A stretch of DNA of 64,000 nucleotides from Erwinia sp. 198. Its GTDB lineage: Bacteria; Pseudomonadota; Gammaproteobacteria; Enterobacterales; Enterobacteriaceae. Under the pieces are notes generated by a model. The model was not told the origin of the DNA. It did not search any database and saw nothing but the letters and a program-made list of their open reading frames with translations. Positions 12,357 through 23,140 of the stretch are shown here, piece after piece. The DNA lies in assembly GCF_003937915.1 (NCBI RefSeq), contig NZ_RHUM01000007.1, positions 1 through 64,000 on the forward strand. The letters run 5' to 3'. Both the position numbers and the translations under genes were made by a program. Within the stretch, counting starts at the first letter, position 1. Each line of letters opens with the position of its first letter.

Positions 12357-12752
12357 TCAGTTCAGTTTATGGATTTTCTTCACGTCAAGCTCGACGGAAT
12401 TAAAGTCCTTGTCCAGTTCGCCCTGGATTTCGACTTTGTCTTTTGGCGTGATGTTCTGGCCTTCCCAACGCTTATGATCGATATCCACTTTCATCGTGCC
12501 GGTGGCATCACGGAAGATATAGTCATCATCGCTGACGCGCTTTTCAATATTACCGCGCATCGTCACCCAGGCATCGTCCTTCATATCCTGCGCCTGTTTG
12601 ACCGTGACCACGGTTTCATCCCCGCTGAAACCGCCTTTCTGCACGTTAGCGGTCGGCGCGCTCGGATCGCTGAAGCCGCCGTTTTGAGCAGCGAATACCG
12701 GGCCGGAAACCAGAGCGGCAAGGGCAAATAAAGCAGCAGTTTTTTTCATCAT
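12357..12752 (-). CDS. ygiW: YgiW-family periplasmic OB-fold (BOF) stress protein
   Basis: This 131-residue protein has a Sec signal peptide (residues about 1-22, ending PVFAA) followed by a short Gly-rich stretch with two GGFS motifs. A single OB-fold domain follows, carrying WVTMRGNIEKRVSDDDYIF and VDIDHKRWEG. It matches E. coli YgiW (VisP), a periplasmic stress protein regulated by QseBC. ATG codons at 12752 and 12749 both fit the AAGG ribosome site; the GTG at 12758 overlaps that site and is less likely. It is divergent from qseBC, as in E. coli. Confidence 0.9.
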   Translation of the reverse strand: MMKKTAALFALAALVSGPVFAAQNGGFSDPSAPTANVQKGGFSGDETVVTVKQAQDMKDDAWVTMRGNIEKRVSDDDYIFRDATGTMKVDIDHKRWEGQNITPKDKVEIQGELDKDFNSVELDVKKIHKLN

Positions 12753-12830
12753 AGTCACCTTTATTCCATGGAGTGAGGCAGCTTGCGCTGCATGATTCGT
12801 TGTGTTCAGGGCTTAGTTAAACAAACTTTT

Positions 12831-12847
12831 CTTAACAGGATCTTAAG
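12831..12847 (+). promoter_or_regulatory. QseB/PmrA-type direct-repeat box
   Basis: CTTAAC-AGGAT-CTTAAG is a direct hexamer repeat with 11-bp periodicity, the format recognised by OmpR-family regulators of the PmrA/QseB group. It lies in the ygiW-qseB gap about 120 bp ahead of qseB, suggesting autoregulation and control of ygiW. Confidence 0.65.
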
Positions 12848-12966
12848 AGACATCATTCAATACGTGGTTTGCGAGCCATACCGAAAAATAGCCTTTTTTC
12901 CCGATTTTTGCCTGTACAGCGCCCGTTCCCTTTCGTATAAAGCCGTTAATCACAGAGGAAGTCGCC

Positions 12967-13626
12967 ATGAAAATTTTGGTCATTGAAGACGATCGCCTGA
13001 TTGGCGACGGGATTAAAGCAGGTTTGAGCAAGCTGGGTTTCAGCATCGACTGGTTTACCGAAGGCAAAACGGGGCAGGCGGCGCTTTCCGCTACCTCTTA
13101 CGATGCGGTAGTGCTGGATTTAAGCCTGCCCGGCATCGATGGCCTGGATATTCTGCGCGGCTGGCGGCAGCAGGGTCGGGACGAGCCGGTGCTGATCCTG
13201 ACCGCGCGGGATGCCCTGGAGCAGCGGCTTGCCGGGCTGCAGCAGGGCGCCGACGACTACCTTTGCAAACCCTTCGCCCTCAGCGAAGTCGCCGCCCGGC
13301 TACAGGCATTAATCCGACGACGTCACGGTCAGCTACAGCCCGTGCTACGCCACGGCGCGGTTGCGATGGCCTCCGGCTCGCATACGGCCACCCTGAACGA
13401 CGAGCCGCTCCCCCTGAAGCCGCGTGAACTGGCCCTGCTGGAGCTGTTCTTGCTTAACCCCGGTCGCGTATTGACGCGCGCGCAGCTGGAGGAAAAATTG
13501 TATGGCTGGGATGACGACGTCTCCAGCAATGCCGTTGAAGTCCATATCCACCACCTGCGCAAAAAACTGGGCAGCACATTTATCCGTACCGTTCATGGCG
13601 TCGGCTATACGCTGGGAGATCCGTAA
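12967..13626 (+). CDS. qseB: Response regulator QseB
   Basis: The 219-residue OmpR-family regulator has a receiver domain with phospho-acceptor Asp51 (VVLDLSLPG), the acidic pair ED at 8-9 and Lys near 101 (LCKPF). A C-terminal winged helix ends [12 protein letters not shown]...[11 protein letters not shown]. It is collinear with E. coli QseB, which controls motility and ygiW genes. Its stop overlaps the qseC start by one base (TAATG), so translation is coupled. Confidence 0.93.
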   Translation: MKILVIEDDRLIGDGIKAGLSKLGFSIDWFTEGKTGQAALSATSYDAVVLDLSLPGIDGLDILRGWRQQGRDEPVLILTARDALEQRLAGLQQGADDYLCKPFALSEVAARLQALIRRRHGQLQPVLRHGAVAMASGSHTATLNDEPLPLKPRELALLELFLLNPGRVLTRAQLEEKLYGWDDDVSSNAVEVHIHHLRKKLGSTFIRTVHGVGYTLGDP

Positions 13627-14972
13627 TGCATCGATTAAGCCTGCGTCTGCGCCTGATGCTGGGTTTTCTGCTGCTGACGCTTATTTGCTGGGGCGCGGCC
13701 AGCATCGGTTCGTGGTGGCAGACGCGGCACAATATCAATCAACTGTTTGATACCCAGCAGATGCTGTTTGCCAAACGGCTGGCGACCATGAATCCCGAGC
13801 AGCTTAGCCACGAGCCGTTAACGCTGCCAAAAACTAAAAACCTGCTGAAACACCATCGCGGCGCACAGGAGGATGACGCGCTGGCATTTGCCGTTTTCAC
13901 TGCGGATGGTCGCATGGTGATGAACGATGGCGACAACGGCAAGGATTTTCTCTTTAGCCGCAGCCGCAACGGTTTTACCGATGGCAAGCTCAAGGGAGAT
14001 GATGATTTATGGCGTATGGTCTGGTTACCCACGCCGGACAAACAATACGTGGTGGTGGTGGGTCAGGAGTGGGAATACCGCGACGACATGACCCGCGATA
14101 TCGTCCAGACTAACCTGATCCCCTGGCTGATCGCGCTGCCAATTATGCTGCTGCTGCTGCTGTGGCTGGTCACGCACGAGCTGGCGCCGTTGAAAAGAAT
14201 TGCCCGACAGCTGCGTCTGCGTACGCCTGATGACGGCACGCCGCTGTTGGAAAAGCGGGTGCCGAATGAGGTGAAGCCCTTACTGACGGAGCTGAACGCG
14301 CTGTTCTCACGCGTCAGCGAGATGCTGCTGCGCGAACGCCGTTTTACTTCCGACGCCGCGCATGAATTAAGAAGCCCGCTGGCGGCGCTCAAGGTGCAGG
14401 CAGAAGTGGCGCAGCTGGCTCACGATGATGAAACGGTGCGCCGCCACGCGCTGCAAAACCTGGATCTCGGTATCGATCGCGCCACTCGCCTGGTGGATCA
14501 GCTGCTTACGCTCTCAAGGCTGGACAGTAAAGCCGATCTGGCAACGGAAAGCCTGGATCTGCGTCAGCTGCTTCAACAGGCCGTGATCGATCATTACCCA
14601 CAGGCGCAGGCAGCCGGAATGGAGATAGCGCTGGAAGCACCGCCTTCGCCCATTATCCGTAACGGTAACGCTTTGCTGCTGTCGCTAATGATGCGTAACC
14701 TGGTGGAAAACGCCCTGCGTTACGGCCAGTCAGGGAACCAGGTGCAGCTGAGCATTAATGAAAACGGCCTGGCGGTCATGGATAACGGGCCAGGCGTCAG
14801 CAAAGAAGATCTGTGCCGCCTGGGGCAGCGTTTTTATCGGCCCCCGGGGCAGGAAAAATCGGGCAGCGGCCTTGGGCTGTCTATCGTTAACCGTATTGCC
14901 CGACTGCATGGGATGCAGATGCGTTGCGCCAATCGTGACGGCGGCGGCTTTGCAGTTATGCTGACATGGTGA
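13626..14972 (+). CDS. qseC: Sensor histidine kinase QseC
   Basis: This 448-residue kinase has a membrane segment at about residues 8-28, a periplasmic domain, and a second segment at about 160-182. A HAMP-like linker, the H-box TSDAAHELRSPLAALK with His246, an N-box, and ATP-lid motifs DNGPGVS and GSGLGLSIV follow. E. coli QseC also uses His246. It phosphorylates and dephosphorylates QseB. In E. coli it is reported to respond to catecholamines and AI-3; that response is not demonstrable here. Confidence 0.93.
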   Translation: MHRLSLRLRLMLGFLLLTLICWGAASIGSWWQTRHNINQLFDTQQMLFAKRLATMNPEQLSHEPLTLPKTKNLLKHHRGAQEDDALAFAVFTADGRMVMNDGDNGKDFLFSRSRNGFTDGKLKGDDDLWRMVWLPTPDKQYVVVVGQEWEYRDDMTRDIVQTNLIPWLIALPIMLLLLLWLVTHELAPLKRIARQLRLRTPDDGTPLLEKRVPNEVKPLLTELNALFSRVSEMLLRERRFTSDAAHELRSPLAALKVQAEVAQLAHDDETVRRHALQNLDLGIDRATRLVDQLLTLSRLDSKADLATESLDLRQLLQQAVIDHYPQAQAAGMEIALEAPPSPIIRNGNALLLSLMMRNLVENALRYGQSGNQVQLSINENGLAVMDNGPGVSKEDLCRLGQRFYRPPGQEKSGSGLGLSIVNRIARLHGMQMRCANRDGGGFAVMLTW

Positions 14973-15133
14973 GGTGGTGGCAAAATGACATGCCGGTATG
15001 TGGCGACACGTTGGCCCGTTTACATGTGAACATAACCCGCTAAGCCGCGCCGGAACACGTAGCGCCATAAGCCGCCGGTTTAAAGGTCCGACGTTTCTTT
15101 CAGAATCAGGTATAAGGCTATGCCCGGCGAAAA

Positions 15134-15165
15134 GCCCAAAGAAAAGGCCGACGATCGTCGGCCTT
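15134..15165 (-). terminator. Terminator downstream of kup
   Basis: AAGGCCGACGA / TCGTCGGCCTT is a perfect 22-bp palindrome at 15144-15165. On the minus strand it is followed by TTCTTTGG. It lies about 50 bp past the kup stop, beyond the duplicated kup tail. Confidence 0.85.
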
Positions 15166-15172
15166 GTGCAGG

Positions 15173-15255
15173 GTCAGGTTTCGGCTTGGGTACCCGGTGC
15201 AATAACCCGGCTTGTCAGATTTCGACCTGGGTGCCCAGTTCAATAACCCGGTTTG
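15173..15255 (-). repeat. 41-bp tandem duplication of the kup 3' end
   Basis: Position 15214-15255 covers the last codons of kup and its stop. The adjacent 15173-15214 repeats this at 35 of 42 bases with a period of exactly 41 bp. Six of the seven differences are transitions. Read on the minus strand, the true tail encodes [12 protein letters not shown] and stop. The copy would encode SRVIAPGTQAET and also ends in TGA, but it is out of frame with kup by two bases. It looks like a non-coding fossil of a tandem duplication. Confidence 0.85.
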
Positions 15256-17083
15256 GCGGGATCTCAAACTGGTCAGGCGCGCGCAGAGCGTTGCGCTGTA
15301 GCGCCATAAACAGCTTGCCGCGCAGACGCAAATACCATGGCCGCTTGCCGATAATCAGCGATTCATGCGACATAAAGAACGAGGTTTCCATCATCCGGCA
15401 GTTCAGGCCTTCCAGCCCGCAGCGGTGGAAAATCTCTTCCATATTAGGCGTTTCCCGCCAGCCGTAGCTCGCCACCACGCGCCAGAAAGTGGGGGAAAGC
15501 TGTTCAATAGACACGCGACGCACGTTATGGACGTAAGGCGCATCTTCCGTCCGCAGCGTCAGCAGCACAACACGTTCATGTAACACTTTGTTGTGCTTGA
15601 GATTATGCAGCATGGCAAAAGGAATAACGTTCAGCGCGCGCGACATATAGACGGCGGTGCCCGGCACGCGTACCGGTGGCGACTTCTCCAGCGAAACAAT
15701 CATCGCTTCCAGCGAGTTGCCGTGTTCATGCATCCGGCGCAGCAGACGGAAACGCTCGCTTTTCCAGGTGGTCATAATCACCAACATCACCAGCGCCAGG
15801 CTTAACGGCAGCCAGCCGCCGGAAAACACTTTTACCAGGTTGGCCGAAAAGAGCGAAACGTCGATGCACAACATGCAAAGCAGGATAAACAGCACCAGAT
15901 AGCGGTTCCAGTGCCAGTTTTTTATCGCCACGGTGGTGCAAAGGATTGAGGTCAGCACCATGGTCCCGGTTACGGCGATACCGTAGGCTGCTGCCAGGTT
16001 ACTGGAGTGTTTAAAGCCAACAATCACGATCACCACGGAGAAAAAGAGTATCCAGTTAATGACCGGGATGTAGATTTGACCGGATTCCTCTTCGGAAGTG
16101 TGCACGATGCGCATAGGCGGTAAATAGCCCAGACGAACCGCCTGACGAGTCAACGAGAAAACGCCGGAAATCACCGCCTGAGAAGCGATAACCGTCGCCA
16201 GCGTCGCCAGGATCAGCATAGGGATCAGCGCCCAGTCCGGCGCCAGCAGAAAGAACGGGTTTTTAATCGCTTCAGGGTGTTTCAGCAGGAGCGCGCCCTG
16301 GCCGAAGTAGTTCAACACCAGCGACGGCAGCACTGCCAGGAACCAGGCCAGACGGATAGGCAGCTTGCCGAAATGGCCCATATCCGCATACAGCGCTTCC
16401 ACGCCGGTGATAGCCAGCACTACGGCACCCAGCGCAAAAAACGAGACGGTTTTATATTCAAAAAAGAAGTGCATTGCCCAGTAGGGGTTCAACGCGTGCA
16501 GCACGTCGGGATTAGCCATGATACCCCGAGCGCCCAGTATGGCCAGAATGATGAACCATGCCAGCATTACCGGCGCGAACAGTTTACCGACAATACCCGT
16601 GCCGTGTTTCTGGATCATGAACAGCAGCGTCAGCACCGCTATCGCCAGCGGGACAATCCAGGCATCAAGGTCAGGCGCGGCGATTTCCAGCCCCTCAATG
16701 GCGGAAAGTACCGAAACGGCCGGCGTGATCACCACTTCGCCGTAAAAGAAACTGCCGCCAATCAGCCCCATAATGACCAAAACCGCCGTGGCTCTGGCAC
16801 CGGTATGACGGCCCGCCAGCGACATCAGGGTCAGAATTCCCCCTTCGCCGGCGTTGTCAGCGCGCATCACGTAGCTGATATATTTTAACGAGACCACCAG
16901 CACTAATAGCCAGAAAATCAGCGAGAGGAAGCCGAATACCGCATCGCGCTCAACGCCAAACCCGAACTGGCCGGAGAGACATTCCCGCAGCGTATAGAGA
17001 GGGCTGGTGCCGATATCGCCATAGACGACGCCTATTGCCGCTAAGGTCACGGCGCCAAGGGACTGCTTTTTATCAGAACTCAT
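15215..17083 (-). CDS. kup: Low-affinity potassium/proton symporter Kup
   Basis: The 622 residues match E. coli Kup in length and almost throughout in sequence. About 12 membrane segments span residues 15-430, starting with [19 protein letters not shown] type text and including [12 protein letters not shown] hydrophilic C-terminal cytoplasmic domain ends [11 protein letters not shown]. It imports K+ with H+, mainly at low pH and high osmolarity. No upstream gene is co-directional nearby, so it is probably monocistronic. The tail is duplicated just downstream. Confidence 0.96.
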   Translation of the reverse strand: MSSDKKQSLGAVTLAAIGVVYGDIGTSPLYTLRECLSGQFGFGVERDAVFGFLSLIFWLLVLVVSLKYISYVMRADNAGEGGILTLMSLAGRHTGARATAVLVIMGLIGGSFFYGEVVITPAVSVLSAIEGLEIAAPDLDAWIVPLAIAVLTLLFMIQKHGTGIVGKLFAPVMLAWFIILAILGARGIMANPDVLHALNPYWAMHFFFEYKTVSFFALGAVVLAITGVEALYADMGHFGKLPIRLAWFLAVLPSLVLNYFGQGALLLKHPEAIKNPFFLLAPDWALIPMLILATLATVIASQAVISGVFSLTRQAVRLGYLPPMRIVHTSEEESGQIYIPVINWILFFSVVIVIVGFKHSSNLAAAYGIAVTGTMVLTSILCTTVAIKNWHWNRYLVLFILLCMLCIDVSLFSANLVKVFSGGWLPLSLALVMLVIMTTWKSERFRLLRRMHEHGNSLEAMIVSLEKSPPVRVPGTAVYMSRALNVIPFAMLHNLKHNKVLHERVVLLTLRTEDAPYVHNVRRVSIEQLSPTFWRVVASYGWRETPNMEEIFHRCGLEGLNCRMMETSFFMSHESLIIGKRPWYLRLRGKLFMALQRNALRAPDQFEIPPNRVIELGTQVEI

Positions 17084-17334
17084 AGGAAGATCTTTTGTTG
17101 GAGCTGATTGCTGAAACGCACCCAGCTTATCAAGCCATCAAAAAACGCACAGTATGCACGAATCATTCTGAATGCCTATCCTTAATTGGAATGTGGAAAG
17201 CGACTTCAATGGCCTGTGTCACCCTTTGACAAGAAAAAAGCTGACGTATATCAACTCTTTCAAGCATCATAGCCAGTAGTGTTTGCGCTCGCCAGTCGCC
17301 CGCTGGCAAGAACGTAGAAAAGGATAACTGTTTG

Positions 17335-18834
17335 ATGATGTCCCAGCCTCACCTCCTGGCGGAAAGAATCGCACGCCTCAGCAACGCGTTAGAAAAGGGA
17401 CTTTACGAACGCCATCACGCTATTCGCCTTTGCCTGCTGGCGGCATTAAGCGGCGAAAGCGTTTTTTTGCTTGGCCCGCCAGGCATTGCCAAAAGCCTGA
17501 TAGCCCGTCGCCTGAAGTATGCCTTCCAGCATGCCCGCGCCTTTGAATATCTGATGACCCGCTTCTCCACCCCGGAAGAAGTTTTTGGGCCGCTTTCCAT
17601 TCAGGCGTTGAAAGATGAAGGCCGCTATCAGCGCCTGATCAAAGGCTACCTGCCCGATGCCGAAATCGTCTTTCTGGATGAAATCTGGAAAGCGGGGCCG
17701 GCTATCCTCAATACGCTGCTGACCGCCATCAACGAGCGGCGCTTTCGCAACGGCGATTGTGAAGAAACCATCCCGATGCGGCTGCTGGTGACCGCCTCCA
17801 ACGAACTGCCCGAGGCCGACAGCGGGCTGGAAGCGCTGTACGACCGGATGCTGATCCGGCTGTGGCTTGATAACGTGCATGAAAAGCAGAACTTTCGCAG
17901 CATGTTGACCCATCAGCAGGATGAGAACAGCAATCCCGTCGCGGAGTCGCTCTGCATCACTGATGAAGAGTATAGCGAATGGCAAAAAGGCATTGCGCAG
18001 GTTGCGCTGCCGGAAGAGGTGTTTGAGCTGATTTTTATGCTGCGCCAGCAGCTGGAGAACCAGCCGGAAGCGCCTTATATTTCCGATCGCCGCTGGAAAA
18101 AAGCGATCCATCTTTTACAGGCCTGCGCTTTTTACAGCGGCCGTAAAGCGATCGCGCCGGTAGATCTGATTTTGCTGAAAGATTGCCTGTGGCACGACGT
18201 CGCCTCTATGGCGCTGCTGGATCGCGAGATCGACAATCTGATCACCCAGCAGGCCTGGCAGCAGCAGCCGATGCTGATCAAACTGCAGCAAATCGCCTCG
18301 CGCCGGCTGAGGCTGCAGCAGGAAAAAAGCGTAGAGCAGGCGATAAGGCTGGAGAAGCATGGCGGCATATTCAGCCGTAAACCCCACTATGAGCTGCCCG
18401 AGGCGTTGTCCGCCGACAAGCTGACGCTGATGCTGCAAAAGCCGCTGATGCTGCACGATATGCAGGTCAGCCATATCGTGATTGACCGCGAACAGCTGTA
18501 CCACTGGCTGCAAAAAGGCGGCGAAGTACGCGGCAGGCTTAACGGTATCGGTTTTGCCCAGACGCTGGATCTGCATATCGACGGCGCCGACTGCCTGACG
18601 GTGCGCGATGTCAGCCTCCAGACTTCGCGGCTGATGCTGCCGGGCCGGCCGCTGGAACACGGGCTGCCGCAGGAGATCGTCGAGGCGCTTGATGAGGTAG
18701 AAGCACAGCTTCATGCCCAGCGTACGTTGTTCAGTCAGCATCATCGCTGCCTGTTTATCAGTGACGACTGGCTGGCGAAAATCGAAGAGAGCCTGCAACA
18801 GGTGGCTGAACAGCTGAAACAGGTGCGTCGTTGA
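17335..18834 (+). CDS. ravA: MoxR-family AAA+ ATPase RavA
   Basis: This roughly 499-residue AAA+ protein has Walker A GPPGIAKS (about residues 46-53), Walker [12 protein letters not shown], an AAA lid, and the C-terminal triple-helical and LARA regions. In E. coli RavA forms hexamers, binds the lysine decarboxylase LdcI, and works with ViaA on respiratory and envelope processes. ATG at 17335 or 17338 and TTG at 17332 all lie behind AAGGA (17320-17324); I chose 17335. It overlaps viaA. Confidence 0.93.
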   Translation: MMSQPHLLAERIARLSNALEKGLYERHHAIRLCLLAALSGESVFLLGPPGIAKSLIARRLKYAFQHARAFEYLMTRFSTPEEVFGPLSIQALKDEGRYQRLIKGYLPDAEIVFLDEIWKAGPAILNTLLTAINERRFRNGDCEETIPMRLLVTASNELPEADSGLEALYDRMLIRLWLDNVHEKQNFRSMLTHQQDENSNPVAESLCITDEEYSEWQKGIAQVALPEEVFELIFMLRQQLENQPEAPYISDRRWKKAIHLLQACAFYSGRKAIAPVDLILLKDCLWHDVASMALLDREIDNLITQQAWQQQPMLIKLQQIASRRLRLQQEKSVEQAIRLEKHGGIFSRKPHYELPEALSADKLTLMLQKPLMLHDMQVSHIVIDREQLYHWLQKGGEVRGRLNGIGFAQTLDLHIDGADCLTVRDVSLQTSRLMLPGRPLEHGLPQEIVEALDEVEAQLHAQRTLFSQHHRCLFISDDWLAKIEESLQQVAEQLKQVRR

Positions 18835-20294
18835 TATCGCTGGATACGCTCAGCGCCTTTCTGGCGGTAAGCGAAGGCGACCTGATTGAAGAGCTGGTGG
18901 TGACGCTGTTGGCCAGCCCGCAGCTCGCCCTTTTTTTTGAAAAATTCCCCGGCATGAAAAAGGCGCTGCTGCACGATTTGCCGCGCTGGAAATCGGAGCT
19001 CCTGGCGCAGCTGAAACAAACAGCGGTTCCGGAAGCGCTGGCCGGTGAATTTACGCTTTTCCAACAGTGCCAGCCGCTCGACCATCAGGCATTTTGCCTG
19101 AAAATTCCGTCTATCCTGCTTTACCTGGATGCGCACCAGTCGCCGTTTAAAGACAAAGCCCGCGAGCTGGTGGCGCATATCGTCGCGGGCCAGAGCATGA
19201 GCGAGCCGCAGCATACGCTGTTTTTACAGCGCTGGCGGCTGAGCCTGACGCTGCAAACCCTGTCGCTGAATCAGCAGCTACTCGACAGCGAGCGGGAAAA
19301 GCTGCTGGCGGAGCTACAGCAAAGGCTGGCGATGAGCGGCCAGCTGGCGCCGGTGCTGTCGGATAATAGCGACGCGGCTGCCAGCCGCCTGTGGGATTTG
19401 AGTAAAAGCCCGCTACAGCGCGGCGATTATCAGCTAATGGTCGATTACGGCGATTTTCTGGCGCAGCAGCCGATGCTGCAAAAACTGGCGGAACAGCTGG
19501 GCCGCAGCCGCGAAGCCAAAGCGGTACTGAGCGAGCAGGCACCGCTGGAGGCATTCCACCAGCTGGTCAGGGAGCCTGCCAGCGTGCCGGAAGAGGTCAA
19601 CGGCATTCACCAAAGCGACGACGTGCTGCGCCTGCTGCCGCCGGAGCTGGCGGCGCTGGGCATCAGCGAGCTGGAACTGGAGTTCTATCGCAGGCTGGTG
19701 GAGAAACGGCTGCTGACCTATCGTTTGCAGGGCGAAGCCTGGCATGACAGGGTAGCGCAGCGTCCGGTCAGCCACCAGCAGCATGACGAACAGCCGCGCG
19801 GGCCTTTTATTGTCTGCGTGGATACTTCCGGCTCAATGGGCGGATTTAACGAACGCTGCGCCAAGGCCTTTTGCCTGGCCCTGTTGAAGGTGGCGCTGGC
19901 GGATAACCGTCGCTGCTACATAATGCTGTTCGCGCATGACGTGGTGGGCTACGAGCTGACCGCTGACGACGGCATTGCTCAGGCGATCCGCTTCCTCAGC
20001 CAGCGCTTTCGCGGCGGCACCGATCTGGCGGCCTGTTTGCAGGCGGTACTGGGCAGGCTCGCTACGCCGGAGTGGAACGATGCCGACGCCGTCATTATTT
20101 CCGATTTTATCGCTCAGCGGCTGCCGGACGACCTGGTTAAAACAGTCAAAAAGCACCAGCTCCTCCAACAGCAGCGCTTTCACGCCGTTGCGCTGTCCGA
20201 TCATGGAAAACCGGGCATTATGCGTATCTTCGACCATATCTGGCGTTTTGATACCGGCCTGAAGAGCCGTCTGCTGCGCCGCTGGCAGCGCTGA
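18831..20294 (+). CDS. viaA: VWA-domain partner protein ViaA
   Basis: The 487-residue protein ends in a von Willebrand A domain (about residues 320-480) with an intact MIDAS motif: DTSGSMGG, Thr in FRGGTDLA, and Asp in VIISDFIAQ. It is collinear with E. coli ViaA, which stimulates RavA ATPase. The start is TTG at 18831 inside the ravA stop (TTGA), so the pair is translationally coupled. Confidence 0.92.
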   Translation: MISLDTLSAFLAVSEGDLIEELVVTLLASPQLALFFEKFPGMKKALLHDLPRWKSELLAQLKQTAVPEALAGEFTLFQQCQPLDHQAFCLKIPSILLYLDAHQSPFKDKARELVAHIVAGQSMSEPQHTLFLQRWRLSLTLQTLSLNQQLLDSEREKLLAELQQRLAMSGQLAPVLSDNSDAAASRLWDLSKSPLQRGDYQLMVDYGDFLAQQPMLQKLAEQLGRSREAKAVLSEQAPLEAFHQLVREPASVPEEVNGIHQSDDVLRLLPPELAALGISELELEFYRRLVEKRLLTYRLQGEAWHDRVAQRPVSHQQHDEQPRGPFIVCVDTSGSMGGFNERCAKAFCLALLKVALADNRRCYIMLFAHDVVGYELTADDGIAQAIRFLSQRFRGGTDLAACLQAVLGRLATPEWNDADAVIISDFIAQRLPDDLVKTVKKHQLLQQQRFHAVALSDHGKPGIMRIFDHIWRFDTGLKSRLLRRWQR

Positions 20295-20379
20295 TTTCCG
20301 CTTTGCCGCTGCCCGACAATTCTCTCCTGCTATAGTCATAGCTACGTTTTAATCTGCCTACGGTTCTCAGGAGTATTAC

Positions 20380-22518
20380 GTGGCACAACATCATCAGGCT
20401 TTTTCCCCAGAGTTACCTGCCCCAACCCGAACGTTGTTGCTTAATGGCAGCGATGCAGAACAAAAACGGCAGGAGCTTCTTGGCTATTTTCAACAAACGT
20501 GGGCGCTTTACGAGAGCCTGTTCGACTGCCTTGCCGATGAGCAGGCGTACTACACTAAGGCGATTTCGCTGCGCCATCCGCTGGTGTTCTACTTCGGCCA
20601 TACCGCGACTTTCTATATTAATAAGCTGGTCGCGGCCGGCCTGCTCGACAACCGCGTGGACGACCATATCGAAGCGATGATGGCTATCGGCGTGGATGAG
20701 ATGAGCTGGGACGATCTGGACGCGACCCACTATGCGTGGCCGACGCTTGCCGAGCTGCGCGACTATCGCGGCAAGGTGCGTCATCTTGTCGAAAGCGTCA
20801 TTAAAGAGATGCCGTTGACGCTGCCGATCGGCTGGGACAGCCCGGCTTGGGTGATCCTGATGGGGATCGAGCATGAGCGGATCCATCTGGAAACCTCCAG
20901 CGTGCTAATCCGCCAGCTGCCGCTCGCCTGGGTTAAACCGCAGCCGAACTGGCCAGCCTGTCCCACCGCCCGTCACGATCGCCACGCCGTGCCGCAGAAC
21001 AGACTGATAGCCGTTGCAGGCGCGCACGTCACGCAGGGGAAAACCGACGATACCTACGGCTGGGATAATGAATACGGCACGCTGTCCACTGAGGTGAAGC
21101 CTTTTGAAGCCAGCCAGATGCTGGCAAGCAACGCGGAGTTTTTTGAATTTATCACGGCAGGCGGCTATCGGGACGATCGCTGGTGGGATGAGGAAGGCCA
21201 GGGCTGGCGTAATTTCGCGCTGGCGACAATGCCAACTTTCTGGGTGGGATCGCCTGAGGAGCCTGACCAGTTACGGCTGCGTTTAATGACTGAAGAAGTC
21301 GCGATGCCCTGGGACTGGCCGGTAGAAGTCAACCAGCTGGAGGCGGCCGCCTTTTGCCGCTGGAAAGCCGATAAAACCGGCAGGTCCGTTCAGCTACCCA
21401 GCGAGGCCGAATGGCTGCTGCTGCGTGAGCAGGTTGAAGGCGATCGCTGGCTGCAGGCACCGGGCAACCTGAATCTGGCCTGGTGGGCTTCTTCCTGTCC
21501 GGTCGATCGCTTTTCCCAGGGCGAATTCTTTGATGTAGTGGGTAACGTCTGGCAGTGGACGACCACACCGATAAACGGCCTGGAAGGCTTTAAAGTTCAT
21601 CCGCTTTACGATGACTTTTCGACGCCGACCTTCGACGGCAAACATGCGCTGATCAAAGGCGGCAGCTGGATTTCTACCGGCAACGAAGCGATTAAGTCCT
21701 CCCGCTATGCGTTCCGCCGCCACTTTTTCCAGCACGCGGGCTTTCGCTACGTCGTGTCCAACCATCAGGAAAAGAAAATGCTGAATCCGTATGAAACCGA
21801 CAGCATGGTGTCGCAATATCTGGACTTCCAGTACGGGCCGGGCTACTTCGGCACAGAAAACTATGCGAAGGCGCTGGTGGATATCGCCTGCCGCATGACC
21901 GACAAACGAGGCCGCGCGCTGGATATCGGCTGCGCCACCGGCCGCGCCAGCTTTGAGCTGGCCCGCTATTTTGATCGAGTGGTGGGCATGGATTACTCCG
22001 CGCGCTTTATCGACGTGGCGCTCCAGCTGACCGGCGGTGAGGATTTCCGTTATGTGACCCAGGAAGAGGGCGATCTGGTGGAATATCACCAGGTGCGGCT
22101 GAAAGATTTCGGCCTTGGCGCAGAGCAGACCAGCCGCATTCAGTTTATGCAGGGCGATGCCTGCAATCTGAAGCCGCAAAAGGCGGGCTACGACCTGGTG
22201 CTGGCAGCTAACCTGATCGACAGACTGCGTCAGCCGAAGCGCTTTTTGCAGGATGTCACGAGGATGATCAATACCGGCGGCGTATTGATGCTGGCGTCGC
22301 CGTATACCTGGCTGGAAGAATACACGCCAAAAGAGAACTGGCTGGGCGGCATCCGCGAAAACGGCGAGGCGCTGACCACCTACCAGGCGTTGCAGCGTTT
22401 GCTGGCGGCAGATTTCGAAGAGATCGCCACGCCGCAGGACGTGCCGTTTGTGATCCGTGAAACGGCACGTAAATATCAGCATTCTGTTGCTCAGTTAACC
22501 GTCTGGCGTAAACGCTAA
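20380..22518 (+). CDS. ovoA: Ovothiol synthase OvoA (sulfoxide synthase-methyltransferase fusion)
   Basis: The 712-residue protein has three parts. An N-terminal DinB-like helical domain carries the iron motif HX3HXE (H165, H169, E171 in EHERIHLE). A formylglycine-enzyme-like sulfatase-modifying domain follows (about 195-455, with GGSWISTGNEAIKSSRYAFRRHF). The C-terminal SAM methyltransferase begins ALDIGCATGRASFELA near 513. It joins histidine and cysteine to 5-histidylcysteine sulfoxide with O2 and then N-methylates mercaptohistidine, making ovothiol A. The GTG start follows CAGGAG. It matches the family characterised from Erwinia tasmaniensis. The separate PLP lyase needed in the pathway is not in this window. 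Confidence 0.92.
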   Translation: MAQHHQAFSPELPAPTRTLLLNGSDAEQKRQELLGYFQQTWALYESLFDCLADEQAYYTKAISLRHPLVFYFGHTATFYINKLVAAGLLDNRVDDHIEAMMAIGVDEMSWDDLDATHYAWPTLAELRDYRGKVRHLVESVIKEMPLTLPIGWDSPAWVILMGIEHERIHLETSSVLIRQLPLAWVKPQPNWPACPTARHDRHAVPQNRLIAVAGAHVTQGKTDDTYGWDNEYGTLSTEVKPFEASQMLASNAEFFEFITAGGYRDDRWWDEEGQGWRNFALATMPTFWVGSPEEPDQLRLRLMTEEVAMPWDWPVEVNQLEAAAFCRWKADKTGRSVQLPSEAEWLLLREQVEGDRWLQAPGNLNLAWWASSCPVDRFSQGEFFDVVGNVWQWTTTPINGLEGFKVHPLYDDFSTPTFDGKHALIKGGSWISTGNEAIKSSRYAFRRHFFQHAGFRYVVSNHQEKKMLNPYETDSMVSQYLDFQYGPGYFGTENYAKALVDIACRMTDKRGRALDIGCATGRASFELARYFDRVVGMDYSARFIDVALQLTGGEDFRYVTQEEGDLVEYHQVRLKDFGLGAEQTSRIQFMQGDACNLKPQKAGYDLVLAANLIDRLRQPKRFLQDVTRMINTGGVLMLASPYTWLEEYTPKENWLGGIRENGEALTTYQALQRLLAADFEEIATPQDVPFVIRETARKYQHSVAQLTVWRKR

Positions 22519-22563
22519 CATCAGATAGCCCTCTGGCTATTACCAGGCGTTTGAGTTTTCCTC

Positions 22564-22594
22564 ATAGCGGGTAACGTAAGTTATCCGCTATTTT
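22564..22594 (+). terminator. Terminator after ovoA
   Basis: ATAGCGG-GTAAC / GTTAT-CCGCTAT with loop GTAA and one G-T pair is followed by TTTTATT. It separates ovoA from asnC. Confidence 0.8.
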
Positions 22595-22665
22595 ATTGCC
22601 TGTATTTTCACTTTCCTGCACATTATCCCCTGACAAATTATTAAATCCTTAATTACGGAGCCTGT

Positions 22666-23127
22666 ATGCCCGATAATCTGCAACCCGACGATCTCGATCG
22701 TGGCATCCTCAATGCGCTGCTGGCCAACGCACGTACCGCCTATGCCGAACTGGCCAAGCAGTTCAACGTCAGCCCCGGCACTATCCACGTTCGCGTAGAA
22801 AAGATGAAGCAGGCAGGCATTATTAAAGGCACACGGGTGGAAATCGATCCTCGCCAGCTTGGCTACGACGTGTGCTGCTTTATTGGCATCATTTTAAAAA
22901 GTGCCAGAGACTATCCGGCCGCGTTGGCAAAGCTGGACGCGCTTGATGAAGTGGTCGAGGCCTGGTACACCACAGGACACTACAGCATCTTTATTAAGGT
23001 AATGTGTCGATCCATCGACGCGCTGCAACAGGTACTGATCAACAAGATCCAAACCATTGACGAGATCCAGTCCACCGAGACGTTAATTTCCCTGCAAAAC
23101 CCGATCATGAGGACGATCAAGCCCTGA
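22666..23127 (+). CDS. asnC: Transcriptional regulator AsnC (Lrp/AsnC family)
   Basis: The 153-residue protein has an N-terminal helix-turn-helix (residues about 8-55, AYAELAKQFNVSPGTIHVRVEKMKQAG) and a C-terminal RAM ligand-binding domain. It is nearly identical in layout to E. coli AsnC, which senses asparagine and activates asnA. Here asnA is not the neighbour; ovoA occupies that side. The AsnC target must therefore lie elsewhere or the regulator acts only on mioC/asnC transcription into oriC. Confidence 0.94.
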   Translation: MPDNLQPDDLDRGILNALLANARTAYAELAKQFNVSPGTIHVRVEKMKQAGIIKGTRVEIDPRQLGYDVCCFIGIILKSARDYPAALAKLDALDEVVEAWYTTGHYSIFIKVMCRSIDALQQVLINKIQTIDEIQSTETLISLQNPIMRTIKP

Positions 23128-23140
23128 TCTGTGCACAATA

